64,000 bases of DNA from Methylosinus sp. LW4. GTDB lineage: Bacteria; Pseudomonadota; Alphaproteobacteria; Rhizobiales; Beijerinckiaceae. Positions 40,681 to 49,876 of this stretch are shown here, piece after piece. Every line of letters starts with the position of its first letter. Positions within the stretch are counted from its first letter, which is position 1. Below the pieces are notes generated by a model. The model saw nothing but the letters and a program-made list of their open reading frames with translations, made no database searches and was not told the DNA's origin. A program made the translations under genes and the position numbers. The stretch covers positions 1,397,748 through 1,461,747 of the forward strand of contig NZ_KB900626.1 in the NCBI RefSeq assembly GCF_000379125.1, given 5' to 3'.

Positions 40681-41130
40681 CTATTGGGCGGAGTCGGCGA
40701 CAGCCTGCTGGCGACGCCTCTTGCGTTCCACCACAGGCGCCGGCTGGGGCGCCTCCGGCTCCAGCGTCGCGAAAACCGGGTTCGGGGTGTGCTCCAGCGT
40801 CGCGCCATTGGACGAGTCGACCGCTGCCCCAATGATCCCGCCGGCGAGAATATTTCCCGCGAGCGCTGCGCCGCCGCCGACCGGCACATGTGTCCCGACG
40901 AAAATCTGCTGCTGCTGATAGCCGGGCTTGGAGAAAACCACAGAAAACTGCGAGTCGCGCGGCAGCTCGAAAGTGCAAGGCGTCGCCTCGCAAACCATGC
41001 CCGTCGAAACGCGCGCCGTCGCGCCGGCCGGAGAAGAGGCGAAGGTCACATTCTCGGTCGTGCCTCGCACGATTGTCGCGCAGCCGGAAATAGACATGGA
41101 AATACAAGCAGCAACAAAGACAAATCTCAT
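40681..41130 (-). CDS. Lipoprotein encoded antisense in the tail operon
   Basis: It is 149 aa. The signal peptide MRFVFVAACISMSISGC ends in a lipobox (SISGC). FASSPAGATARVSTGMVC, CTFELPRDSQFSVVFSKPGY form a PEGA-like beta domain, and GAALAGNILAGGIIGAAVD is a hydrophobic Gly-rich segment. A basic tail follows (VVERKRRRQQ). Similar lipoproteins are common in bacterial genomes. Inside a prophage, opposite to all late genes, it looks like a moron expressed in the lysogen, perhaps altering the envelope or excluding phages. Confidence 0.8.
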   Translation of the reverse strand: MRFVFVAACISMSISGCATIVRGTTENVTFASSPAGATARVSTGMVCEATPCTFELPRDSQFSVVFSKPGYQQQQIFVGTHVPVGGGAALAGNILAGGIIGAAVDSSNGATLEHTPNPVFATLEPEAPQPAPVVERKRRRQQAVADSAQ

Positions 41131-41187
41131 TTCGCGCCCCGATTGTTCGGCAATTGTGCGGCGGCGACATTACGCGATCGGGCGCTG

Positions 41188-41616
41188 ATGACAATCCCTG
41201 TTTGGCCGGCGTCGCTCCCACAGCGCATCTTGCGCGACGGCTATAGCGAGCCGCTCCCCGATGGGCGCTTGTTCACGAAGCCATCGGCCGGGCCGCCGAA
41301 GTCGCGCCGGCGCTATTCGAAAGCCGCCGTCCCGATAACGGCGACCATTGTCGTCGACTATGCCAGCAAGGCGCGTCTCGAGCGCTTCTGGGTCGAAGAA
41401 CTCGATTGGGGCTCGCTCCCCTTCATCATGCCGGATCAGACGCATGATGGCGTGCCGATATTCACCTCCGCTGGCGTCCCGCTGCTGACGAGCGCCGGCG
41501 TTCCCATTCTCGTCACCGCCTATTGGCTGGTGATGTTCCAGGAAAATTCGGCTCCGAAATTCGATCCGCTCGGCGTGCAGTTCCGCGCCGCCTTCACTCT
41601 GCTGAAGCTGCCCTGA
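41188..41616 (+). CDS. Tail-tip-region protein
   Basis: It is 142 aa (WPASLPQRILRDGYSEPLPD; VVDYASKARLERFWVEELDW). It contains three near-repeats GVPIFTSA, GVPLLTSA, GVPILVTA in a row. It precedes a DUF1833-like and an NlpC/P60 gene, so it takes the place of lambda M in tail tip assembly. The function is inferred from order. Confidence 0.65.
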   Translation: MTIPVWPASLPQRILRDGYSEPLPDGRLFTKPSAGPPKSRRRYSKAAVPITATIVVDYASKARLERFWVEELDWGSLPFIMPDQTHDGVPIFTSAGVPLLTSAGVPILVTAYWLVMFQENSAPKFDPLGVQFRAAFTLLKLP

Positions 41617-41618
41617 CA

Positions 41619-42131
41619 ATGCCGCGCGTCCCCGTCACCTCTCGCCGGACCATGTATGAGCAGCATTCGTCGGAAATCGAGGTGCTCCTCATCACCATCA
41701 CGCATTCACTGCTCGCCGAGCCGATCCGGCTGTCGAGTGATCCGACGGAGCGGCTATCTATCGAGCCGCTCGAATACGCAACGATCAGCCGTGGCGATAC
41801 TTTCAAATTCGTCGAGATGGCGGCGATCCTCCCCGACGATCAAAAAGGCGTCCCGCCGCGCACCGCGATTGCATTTGAGAATATCGACTCCGCCTATGTC
41901 GATCTCGCGAGGTCCTTCATCGAGCCGGCGACGGCGATGCTCGAGGTCGTCTATGCCTCGGCGCCCGATTACGTCACGCAGCGCTATACGCGGCTGCGCA
42001 CCACAAAGGTCTCCGGCACAGAAACAGGAATCGTCTTCGATCTGTCGCGCATTCATCTTCAGACAGAGCCTTTCGGCGCGCGGCAGACAAAGGCCTTTTT
42101 CCCTGGCCTGCATGGGATCGCCAACGCATGA
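41619..42131 (+). CDS. DUF1833-family minor tail protein (L-like)
   Basis: It is 170 aa. ITITHSLLAEPIRLSSDPTE, GDTFKFVEMAAILPDDQKGV and IAFENIDSAYVDLARSFIEP are characteristic of DUF1833 tail proteins. The C-terminal FDLSRIHLQTEPFGARQTKA follows. It sits between the M-like gene and NlpC/P60, equivalent to lambda L. Confidence 0.8.
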   Translation: MPRVPVTSRRTMYEQHSSEIEVLLITITHSLLAEPIRLSSDPTERLSIEPLEYATISRGDTFKFVEMAAILPDDQKGVPPRTAIAFENIDSAYVDLARSFIEPATAMLEVVYASAPDYVTQRYTRLRTTKVSGTETGIVFDLSRIHLQTEPFGARQTKAFFPGLHGIANA

Positions 42132-42541
42132 CGCATTGGTCGGGCGCCTATGTCGGCCTGCCCTGGCGCGCCGGCGGCAGGGACGCACAAGGGTGCGATT
42201 GCTGGGGCCTCGTGCGGCTCATCTACCAGGACGTCGCGAAAATCGCCCTGGACCCGCTCAACGGTCTCTATGTCACGGCCGAAGAGCGCGAGGATATCGC
42301 TGCGATCGTCGCCGGCGAAATGGCGCATGGCCCCTGGTTTCCGATCGAGCCCGGCGCCGAGTGTGAATTGGACGTCCTGCTCTTCCGCTGTCTCGGCCTG
42401 CAATCGCATGTCGGCGTCGTCGCCGGCCGCGGATTGATGCTGCATGCGACGGCCGGGCAGACGAGCTGCATCGAAAGATATCAGGATGGGCGATGGCGGC
42501 CGAGATTGAGCGGGATTTTCCGACACAGGGACGCGCGATGA
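42128..42541 (+). CDS. NlpC/P60-family tail peptidase (K-like)
   Basis: It is 137 aa. LPWRAGGRDAQGCDCWGLVR holds the catalytic Cys, and GLQSHVGVVAGRGLMLHATA holds the His. It is equivalent to lambda K C-terminal domain and is thought to cleave peptidoglycan cross-links at DNA entry. The stop overlaps the start of the tip protein by 4 nt. Confidence 0.9.
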   Translation: MTHWSGAYVGLPWRAGGRDAQGCDCWGLVRLIYQDVAKIALDPLNGLYVTAEEREDIAAIVAGEMAHGPWFPIEPGAECELDVLLFRCLGLQSHVGVVAGRGLMLHATAGQTSCIERYQDGRWRPRLSGIFRHRDAR

Positions 42542-45309
42542 GCGGCGCGCGCATCATCGCCGCGCCGCATCTCGACGGCGTGCGTCGCGTCGACGCCATG
42601 GCCCCGGCCGGCGCGACGATCCTCGATATCGTCGGAATCGCGCTGCCGCTCGCGACGCCGGGGGTGCATGACTTCGTGCGCGTCAGCATCGGCGATGACG
42701 TCATTCCGCGCGAATGGTGGCCGAGCGTGCGGCCGAAGCCGGAGACGGTCGTTATCGTCCGCGTCGTCCCCGGCAATGGCGGCGTTCTGCGATCCGTGCT
42801 CTCGATCGCTGTCGGCGTCGCGGCTTTGGCGCTTGGGCAGGTCTGGGCCGCTCCTCTGGCGGCCTCGTCATTCGGCACGGCGGTCGGCCTGACGCAGACC
42901 TCCGCGGCCGCGCTCATTTCCGGCACGGCGATGCTCGCCGGGCAATTTCTGCTCAACGCCTTTGTCCCGCTCAAGCGCAATGAGCAATCTGGCGTCGGCA
43001 ACGCCAGCAGCCCGTCCTACTCGCCGCAGGGCTTCAAGAATGTCGCCAACCCGGATGGCGTCGTCCCTTGCGTCATGGGCAAGATTCGCTTCGCGCCGCC
43101 TTATGCCGCCCTGCCCTATACGGAAGTCATCAACGGCGAAAAATTCATTCGCGCGTTGTTCCTGGTAGGCTATGGCCCAGTCGCTCTGCGCAACATTCGA
43201 CTCGGCGACACGCCCATCGAAAAGTTCAAAGAGGTCGAGATCGAGGTCCGCGAGGGCTATTCGACCGACGCTCCGATTACGCTCTACCCGACGCAGGTCC
43301 TCGAGGAGCAGCTTTCGGTCGATCTCAACAAAGCCTACTCCGATCAGTTCGGCGCGCACACGCGCTTCACGGCCTCGGACGCGACCGAATGCTCTGTGGA
43401 CTTCACCTTCCCGTCCGGCCTCTTCTGGATGCATACCGTCGTCGGGCGCACCAGCTCGACCACCTACCCGATTCCCTTCACCGTCAATTTCAGAATCAGC
43501 CAAAGGCTCAATGGCGCTGGCTCTTGGTCTATCGTCGCTGATTTCCCGGTCACGAACTTCTTACAAAAAGCATTCAGCTCAGCTTATCGTTGGACTCTCC
43601 CGATGCGTGGCCGCTACGAGATCAAAGTCGAGCGTCTGACGGCCGATTTCGACGATCTCAACGCGTTCCAGCAGACCGACCAATTCGTCTCGCTCGCTTT
43701 GTGGTCGGCGATCAGGTCATACCGCCCCGAATATGCGCTCGCCTTTCCCTATCCGCTCGCGCTCATCGCCGTGCGCATCAAAGGCACAAAGCAGCTCAAT
43801 GGCGTGCTCGACAATCTCAATGTCGAGGCCTCGCGCATCTGCAAGGATTGGGACGCCGGAACGTCGGCATGGGTGGAGCGCGAGACGCAAAATCCGGCGT
43901 CGCTCTATCGATACGCTCTGCAAGGCCCGATGAACGCCTACCCGCGGGAGGATAGCGAGATCGATCTCGCATGGCTGCAAAACGACTTCCACCCGCACTG
44001 TGTCGCGAACGGCCTCTCCTACAATCGCGTCCATGACTATGAGGCGTCTGTTTTCGATGTGATGGAGGATATTTGCGGCGCCGGGCGCGCCAGCCCGCGC
44101 GATGACGGCGAGAAATGGAGCGGCGTCATCGATCGTCGGCAGAGCATCGTCTACGGCCACATCACGACGCGCAATGCGTGGGAGTTCTCTTTCGAACGGC
44201 CGAACATCCAATTTCCGCACGGCTTTCGCGTCAAATTCCAGGACGAGACCAACAGCTATAAGCAGGCCGAGCGCGTCGTCCCTTGGCCCGGCTTCGTCGG
44301 CATTCCGACCATTACCGAAAGCATAGAGCTCCCCGGCAAGACGAGCCCGGATGAAATCTGGATCGAGGCGCGCAAGCGGCAATATGAGACGATCTACCGT
44401 CCCGACACATGGACAGTGATGAGAGACTTCGAATCCGCCGTCGAGGTCCGCGGCGATCTCTGCCAATTTGCCTATGACACTCTGGACAAGACGCAACGCG
44501 CGGCCCGTGTGCAGCGCGTCGCCGACGCCATGGTTTTGCTCGACGATCATGTGACGATGGAGGTCGGCAAGAGCTATGCGATCCGCATTCGCAAGCTCGC
44601 CGCCAATGATGTCGATGAAGACCAGAGCATCATTCGCACGGTTCAGACCGTGGTGGGCGAGACCGATATCATCTATCTGACCGGAACCGGCGTCGCGCCG
44701 GCGGTCGGCGATCTCGTAATGTTCGGAGAGTCCTCGAAAATTTCTTTCGCCGTGCTGGTGAAGGACAAGGAAGGGACCGAGAATTTCGGCGCGCGCGAAA
44801 CGCTCATCCCTTATGCGCCGGAAATATTCGATCTGCTCGACGCCGAGGTCCCGCCCGCATGGAACGGGCGCGTCGGCGAGGACATCGGAGCGACCACGGC
44901 CGCGCCGGCGGTCCCTGTCGTCGCGACGATCGTCTCGCTCACAATTCCCGGCTCGGAGCCCTCCGCGAATATCTTTGTCCCGCTCTCGATCGGCTCTGGC
45001 GGCGGCGCGCCGGCGACTTTCGAGGTCGATCATCGTCTCTCCGGTGCGAGTCTATGGACGACGGTCTCTATCGCCGTCGCGACGGGCTCCGCGACCATCT
45101 CGGGCTATTCGCAATATGACGTCGTCGAGCTCCGCGCGCGCGCCGTGAACACGACGGGCGCGAGCGCCTACACCGCGACGAAAACGCTCATCGTCGCGCT
45201 CGGCGACAGCGCCGATTGGGGCGCGATCACCAGCGCCGCGACCGTGCATCTCGACGTCGGCTCGATCGCCGCGACGGCGGATCAGAGCATCGATTGGGGC
45301 AGCTTCTGA
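42538..45309 (+). CDS. Tail tip / host specificity protein (J-like)
   Basis: It is about 923 aa (an upstream ATG at 42493 adds 15 residues). It has an N-terminal domain (ATILDIVGIALPLATPGVHD), a hydrophobic Ala-rich segment near 90-130 (SVLSIAVGVAALALGQVWAA), then J-type core sequence (NVANPDGVVPCVMGKIRFAP, FLVGYGPVALRNIRLGD, VNFRISQRLNGAGSWSIVAD), and fibronectin-like strands near the C-terminus. It is the central tip assembly connecting fibres with the tail. Confidence 0.88.
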   Translation: MSGARIIAAPHLDGVRRVDAMAPAGATILDIVGIALPLATPGVHDFVRVSIGDDVIPREWWPSVRPKPETVVIVRVVPGNGGVLRSVLSIAVGVAALALGQVWAAPLAASSFGTAVGLTQTSAAALISGTAMLAGQFLLNAFVPLKRNEQSGVGNASSPSYSPQGFKNVANPDGVVPCVMGKIRFAPPYAALPYTEVINGEKFIRALFLVGYGPVALRNIRLGDTPIEKFKEVEIEVREGYSTDAPITLYPTQVLEEQLSVDLNKAYSDQFGAHTRFTASDATECSVDFTFPSGLFWMHTVVGRTSSTTYPIPFTVNFRISQRLNGAGSWSIVADFPVTNFLQKAFSSAYRWTLPMRGRYEIKVERLTADFDDLNAFQQTDQFVSLALWSAIRSYRPEYALAFPYPLALIAVRIKGTKQLNGVLDNLNVEASRICKDWDAGTSAWVERETQNPASLYRYALQGPMNAYPREDSEIDLAWLQNDFHPHCVANGLSYNRVHDYEASVFDVMEDICGAGRASPRDDGEKWSGVIDRRQSIVYGHITTRNAWEFSFERPNIQFPHGFRVKFQDETNSYKQAERVVPWPGFVGIPTITESIELPGKTSPDEIWIEARKRQYETIYRPDTWTVMRDFESAVEVRGDLCQFAYDTLDKTQRAARVQRVADAMVLLDDHVTMEVGKSYAIRIRKLAANDVDEDQSIIRTVQTVVGETDIIYLTGTGVAPAVGDLVMFGESSKISFAVLVKDKEGTENFGARETLIPYAPEIFDLLDAEVPPAWNGRVGEDIGATTAAPAVPVVATIVSLTIPGSEPSANIFVPLSIGSGGGAPATFEVDHRLSGASLWTTVSIAVATGSATISGYSQYDVVELRARAVNTTGASAYTATKTLIVALGDSADWGAITSAATVHLDVGSIAATADQSIDWGSF

Positions 45310-45310
45310 A

Positions 45311-46186
45311 ATGACGGCAGAAATCAAGCATCGGCGCGGCGACGCGACGCAGCTCGCGGCCTTCACGCCCGCGGCCGGCGAAATCGTCGTCGATACGACC
45401 AACAATCGCGCCGTCGTCGGCGATGGCTCGCGCGCCGGCGGCTATCCGGCAGCGCGCCTCGACGAATCCGGCGTCGGCTTCCGCAATCGCCTGCGCAACG
45501 CCGCCTTCTCGATCAATCAGCGCGGCGTCTCCGGCACGGTGACGCTCTCTGCGGGCGCCTATGGCCATGACGGCGTCAAAGCGGGCGCGGCGGGATGCTC
45601 ATATACATTCGCGACGAGCGGAATAGACACGACGATCACCGTCGCATCCGGCTCGCTCATCCTGCCGATCGAAGGCGCTTTGATCGAAGGCGGAAATTAT
45701 ATGCTGTCGCATGCCGGCACGGCGCAAGCGCGCATCTGGCAGACGAGCCCCGCCGGCTCTTATGTGAGCGTCGCGGGAGGACTCATAGCGTCGGGCCTGA
45801 CCGCAAACACATTGACCGCCGTCGAATTCTCGACCGGCACGATCTTGCGTCCGCAATTCGAGCCCGGTGTCTATGCGACGGCGTTCGAGCGTCGCCCGCT
45901 CGGCGTCGAGCTGGCCTTGTGCCAGCGCTATTTCCAATCGCGGCTCGCATCGCATCTGGCCCTGGCGACGGCGGCCACGCAGTTCTTCGGCGGCGCCATC
46001 GCACTGCCGGTGACGATGCGCGCGACGCCGACGCTCTCCTCCCTCTCCGGCGGAACGCAAACCAACGTCGCCTCTGACGGCCTCAACACGATGGGCGATT
46101 CTGCGGTCCGCTATTACATCTCCTCGACCGCCGCCGGCGAGGTCGAGTCCTACGATCGCGCATTCACCGCGAGCGCGGAACTCTGA
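45311..46186 (+). CDS. Tail fibre protein with tropism-determinant-like N-terminus
   Basis: It is 291 aa. IKHRRGDATQLAAFTPAAGE, IVVDTTNNRAVVGDGSRAGG is the short docking domain found at the start of many fibres (hyaluronidase/major tropism determinant type). A beta-rich receptor-binding part follows (LRNAAFSINQRGVSGTVTLS ...). No enzyme motif is visible. Confidence 0.78.
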   Translation: MTAEIKHRRGDATQLAAFTPAAGEIVVDTTNNRAVVGDGSRAGGYPAARLDESGVGFRNRLRNAAFSINQRGVSGTVTLSAGAYGHDGVKAGAAGCSYTFATSGIDTTITVASGSLILPIEGALIEGGNYMLSHAGTAQARIWQTSPAGSYVSVAGGLIASGLTANTLTAVEFSTGTILRPQFEPGVYATAFERRPLGVELALCQRYFQSRLASHLALATAATQFFGGAIALPVTMRATPTLSSLSGGTQTNVASDGLNTMGDSAVRYYISSTAAGEVESYDRAFTASAEL

Positions 46187-46258
46187 TCGGCGCCTAGCCG
46201 CAGATCCGCGCATCCAAGCGCAAATCTCTCCCAAAATCTGAACGGAAAAAGGCGGCCC

Positions 46259-49200
46259 ATGTCTGGAACGCAATCGCCCGATCTCACCCTCGCGGGCGCT
46301 CTTGATGAGTTCATTGGCAATTTCGACTCCGGTCTCGGCATGGAAACGCGCCGCGCCACGGCGGCGAGCGTCGCGACGCAGATGCGGACGCTGATCCAAT
46401 TCGATTCTGCGATCGTCTCCGTCAAGACGCGAACGCTCTCGACGCCGCCCGGCTCTCCGACGCTCGGCGATCGCTATATCGTCAAGGCGACAGGGACCGG
46501 CGCATGGGCTTCGCATGACAATTCCGTCGCGACCGCGACGGCGACCGGATGGAGCTTCGTCGCGCCGACGGCCGGCTATCGCGTCTTCATCATCGACGAG
46601 AAGACTGACTATTATTGGGACGCCAATACTTCGAAATGGACCGTCATCGCCAACACGCAACTGCTGTTCTCGACCGTGGCGGAAATGGCGGCGGTCACAG
46701 GCACGCCCGCGAACTACGAGGCGAATGTCGTCGCCGATATCGTCGGCTACACGGCGAGCCGCGCGCGCTCGTCCAACGTCGCGACCATCGTGACGCAGGC
46801 GACGCATGGCCTCACCACCGGCGCCAAGGTCAATGTCCGCAAGCTCGGCGGCTCCGGCTACAACGCCAATCAGGTGACGGTCACAGTCACGGGCGCGAAT
46901 TCCTTCACCTATGCCAACACCGGCGGCGATGAATCGACGACGACCGACACGGCCGGACATGTCGATCGCAATGGCGCCTATGCGTCCGATGGCGCCGGCG
47001 CGTGGGTGTGGAAAAGCGACAATGATCTCGATGGGCTGACCGCGCGCGTCGAAGTGCTGGAGACGGAGCTCGCCGCGGCGCCGACCATTCTCGGCACAGA
47101 GACCGCGGTCAATTTGCTCACACACTCGAATAATTTCGCTGACGCATCCTGGTCGAAAGGTCACGCGACCGTCCCGACTGTCTCCGGCACGTCGCCGGTC
47201 AGCGGTAGCACGATCTATAAGCTGACCGATAATACCGACAGCAACATCCACAATATTCAGCAAAATCTCGCCGTCGCGCAGACGGCGGGATCGGCCATTG
47301 TCCTATCCGCCTACGCCAAGGCGGACGCCCTTTCGAAGCTCATGTTCTGGGTTGTGAACGGAACAGACTCCGGCAAGCAGGCGATCTTCGATCTAGCCGC
47401 CGGAAAGGCGTTCACGCTCAATTCCGCGATCGAAGCCGGCGTGATTCCAATCGAAGATTTTCCGGGCTGGTATCGCTGCTGGATGAAGATCACGCTCGAC
47501 AGCGACGGCACGCCGTCGCTGTTCATCCTGACCGCCAAGGACGACGGCACATTTTCTTACCCCGGAACTTCGCAATCGCTCTATCTCGCCGGCGTCATGG
47601 CCAGCACCGGCAAGCTCTTTCCCTATATCGATACGGCGGCGGCGGCCGTCACCGGCAATGTGGCTGTCGACAGCGAGCGCGGCGCCGCGGCTTTTGGCGA
47701 AGAGGCGGCGTCGAAGCTGCGCCTCGATGCGGTGGACGTGGGGTTGCTGAAGACCACGGCGCTGGCCACTGGCGCAAACCTATTTTTGCAATCGGACAAT
47801 TACATCGCATCGCCCTGGACGCAGAATGAAGTCATCATCCTTCCGGGCGCGATCCCGGCGCCTTTCGGAAAAATCTTCGCCACCAAAGTCAATGAGCTGG
47901 CGACGACAAACTTTCACATGATCGAGCAGGGCTATGGCAGCTCTATCGCAGCCGGTTCGGTCGTATCCTGCGGAATTTGCGTCAAGGCTGGCGAGCGCAC
48001 GCAGCTGACGGGATGGTTCAAGCCACAGCACGACGCCGAGCAGACTGTCCTCTTCGATCTCGCGGCCGGCACGGCGACGCCGACCAGCGGCTCCCCGCCG
48101 CTCGACTGCCGCATTATCCCGATCGACGGCATGCCCGGCTGGTTCCGCGTCGTCGTCGTCGGCAAAATGATTACGGCCGGCACCTTCCAGATGTTCTGGA
48201 TGATCTCCAATGCCGGCGCGACCGCCTATCTCGGCGAGGCGAATAAGGGCCTCTATCTCGCCAATGCGCAGGCATGGTTCGGCTATGACCTGCCGGATTT
48301 CGTCGCGACAACGACGCTCACGGCCAATGGCGCGCAGGAGATTTACGACGCGGCGGACCGGCGCCCTATCGGCTATGTTCCGGGCGTCACGACAGGCTAT
48401 GCAGTGCTGTCGGATGCGCCGACGCTCTATATCTGCTTCACGGATTCGCAGTCCAACGCGCACGGCGGCGGCACGGACGCGCTCGTCGCGACCTCGCCGC
48501 TGTTTTCTGGCTATGCGCTCATGGGCTCTAATGGCCCGCATGCGGAGGGCGCGCGCTTCACGCAATTCGTGGATTTGATCGAGACCGGGATCAATGAATC
48601 GGCCGGCTCCGGCTGGATCAACGGCATGCTCTCGCGCATGCTCTCGGAATCGCCCGTGCTGCCGCGCTTTGCCTATTTCAACCCGGCGATCGGCGGCAAG
48701 ACGATCACCGAGTTGAAGCGCGGCGGCCCGTCCTACACGCGCTTCCTCGGCGCCTTGCACGACACATGCGACGCCGCGCGCCGAGCCGGCTATCGCCCCG
48801 TCGTGATCGCCGGCGATTGGATGGGCAATGAGAGCGCCGCGCTCGGCCGCGCAGGAGACTGGGCAAATCAGCTCAGACAGCTGCGCCGACAAATGGACGA
48901 GGATATTCGCCGCGCGACCGGGCAGACCGAGAATTGGGTGTTGTTCATTTCCTCGATCCGCACGTCGTCGACCTATGCTTTCAGCAACCCGGTCTTCACG
49001 GGCAATATCGAGGCGGCGGCGTCCGATCCTTTCATCAAGCTCGCATGCCCGACCTATCAATTCCCGAGCCAATCTTCGCCGAGCGAATCCGTCCACATGA
49101 ACAACGTCGGCCAGAACCGACGCGGCCAGGCGCTCGCGCGCGCCGTCTGGGCGGAGATGTTCGGCCCCGGCTGGACGCCCTTCCACCACAAGCGCGTCTG

Positions 49201-49570
49201 GCGCAGCGGCTCCGCGCAAATCGCCGTGTTGTTTCAGGTCCCGTTCGGCAACATCGTGCTCGACACTAGCGGCTCGATCGTGCCGAACACAGGCTATCCG
49301 AGCGGCAACTACTATGGCTTCCGCTTCGACGACAGCTCCGGTTCGCCGCCCACGATCACCAGCCATTCGATCTCGGGCAATTTCCTGTTTCTCAACCTCT
49401 CCGCAGCGCCGACAGGCCACGCCGGCCAACTCGCCTACGCCACCGAGACGGTGATCCTGGATTCCAACGTCGCCGGCTGTCTGCGCAACGATGTCGCGCA
49501 CACGTCGCTCTTTGGCCAGCCGAACGATTACGACTGGTGCAACAGCCTCATTGTCGATTTCCCGCTTTGA
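46259..49570 (+). CDS. Large tail fibre with SGNH/acetylesterase-like domain
   Basis: It is 1103 aa. Residues 1-150 include a DUF2793-like domain (PPGSPTLGDRYIVKATGTGA). Two repeated modules with the pattern NLxxxSxxxxxxxW ... FDLAAG ... PGWYR (from VNLLTHSNNFADASW and NLFLQSDNYIASPW) look carbohydrate binding. From about residue 720 an SGNH-like hydrolase domain has CFTDSQSNAHGGG (GQSN-type Ser), FNPAIGGKTITEL (Gly block), and SESVHMNNVGQNRRGQAL (catalytic His). A final beta domain follows. It probably removes O-acetyl groups from surface polysaccharide. Confidence 0.8.
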   Translation: MSGTQSPDLTLAGALDEFIGNFDSGLGMETRRATAASVATQMRTLIQFDSAIVSVKTRTLSTPPGSPTLGDRYIVKATGTGAWASHDNSVATATATGWSFVAPTAGYRVFIIDEKTDYYWDANTSKWTVIANTQLLFSTVAEMAAVTGTPANYEANVVADIVGYTASRARSSNVATIVTQATHGLTTGAKVNVRKLGGSGYNANQVTVTVTGANSFTYANTGGDESTTTDTAGHVDRNGAYASDGAGAWVWKSDNDLDGLTARVEVLETELAAAPTILGTETAVNLLTHSNNFADASWSKGHATVPTVSGTSPVSGSTIYKLTDNTDSNIHNIQQNLAVAQTAGSAIVLSAYAKADALSKLMFWVVNGTDSGKQAIFDLAAGKAFTLNSAIEAGVIPIEDFPGWYRCWMKITLDSDGTPSLFILTAKDDGTFSYPGTSQSLYLAGVMASTGKLFPYIDTAAAAVTGNVAVDSERGAAAFGEEAASKLRLDAVDVGLLKTTALATGANLFLQSDNYIASPWTQNEVIILPGAIPAPFGKIFATKVNELATTNFHMIEQGYGSSIAAGSVVSCGICVKAGERTQLTGWFKPQHDAEQTVLFDLAAGTATPTSGSPPLDCRIIPIDGMPGWFRVVVVGKMITAGTFQMFWMISNAGATAYLGEANKGLYLANAQAWFGYDLPDFVATTTLTANGAQEIYDAADRRPIGYVPGVTTGYAVLSDAPTLYICFTDSQSNAHGGGTDALVATSPLFSGYALMGSNGPHAEGARFTQFVDLIETGINESAGSGWINGMLSRMLSESPVLPRFAYFNPAIGGKTITELKRGGPSYTRFLGALHDTCDAARRAGYRPVVIAGDWMGNESAALGRAGDWANQLRQLRRQMDEDIRRATGQTENWVLFISSIRTSSTYAFSNPVFTGNIEAAASDPFIKLACPTYQFPSQSSPSESVHMNNVGQNRRGQALARAVWAEMFGPGWTPFHHKRVWRSGSAQIAVLFQVPFGNIVLDTSGSIVPNTGYPSGNYYGFRFDDSSGSPPTITSHSISGNFLFLNLSAAPTGHAGQLAYATETVILDSNVAGCLRNDVAHTSLFGQPNDYDWCNSLIVDFPL

Positions 49571-49613
49571 GTGGCCATCCTCCCGCAGAGCAGGCAAAAC
49601 AGAAAGGTGATCC

Positions 49614-49874
49614 ATGGGCGCCGATAATTTTTCCTCTTTCGGAAAGGGCCTCTCGAGCCCAGGAACGAAGCATTTCACGCTCGTCGCGTCGGACACCGCC
49701 GACCTCGCGGTGATCCCGCGCGCCGTCTACGTCAATGTCGGCGGCGTCGCGGTGATCCGCGACGCCGCAGGAAATGACGTCGCCTACAACGTCAACCAGT
49801 TCGCGATCTTGCCGTTCCGCGGCGTGCGCCTGCTCGCCAATGGCACGACGGCGACGCTCATCGGGTGGGAGTGA
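49614..49874 (+). CDS. Small structural protein, paralog of the one at 33475
   Basis: It is 86 aa. TLVASDTADLAVIPRAVYVN, VAVIRDAAGNDVAYNV, and RLLANGTTATLIGWE match the 33475 gene pattern. Lying between two fibre genes, it may decorate the baseplate or fibre bases, whereas its paralog lies in the head module. Confidence 0.68.
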   Translation: MGADNFSSFGKGLSSPGTKHFTLVASDTADLAVIPRAVYVNVGGVAVIRDAAGNDVAYNVNQFAILPFRGVRLLANGTTATLIGWE

Positions 49875-49876
49875 CC

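Noticed and set aside
24976..45309. Gene transfer agent rather than a prophage
   Set aside because: The head and tail order with NlpC/P60 recalls GTAs, but integrase, excisionase, att repeats, a repressor switch, an origin and morons are present, which GTAs lack.
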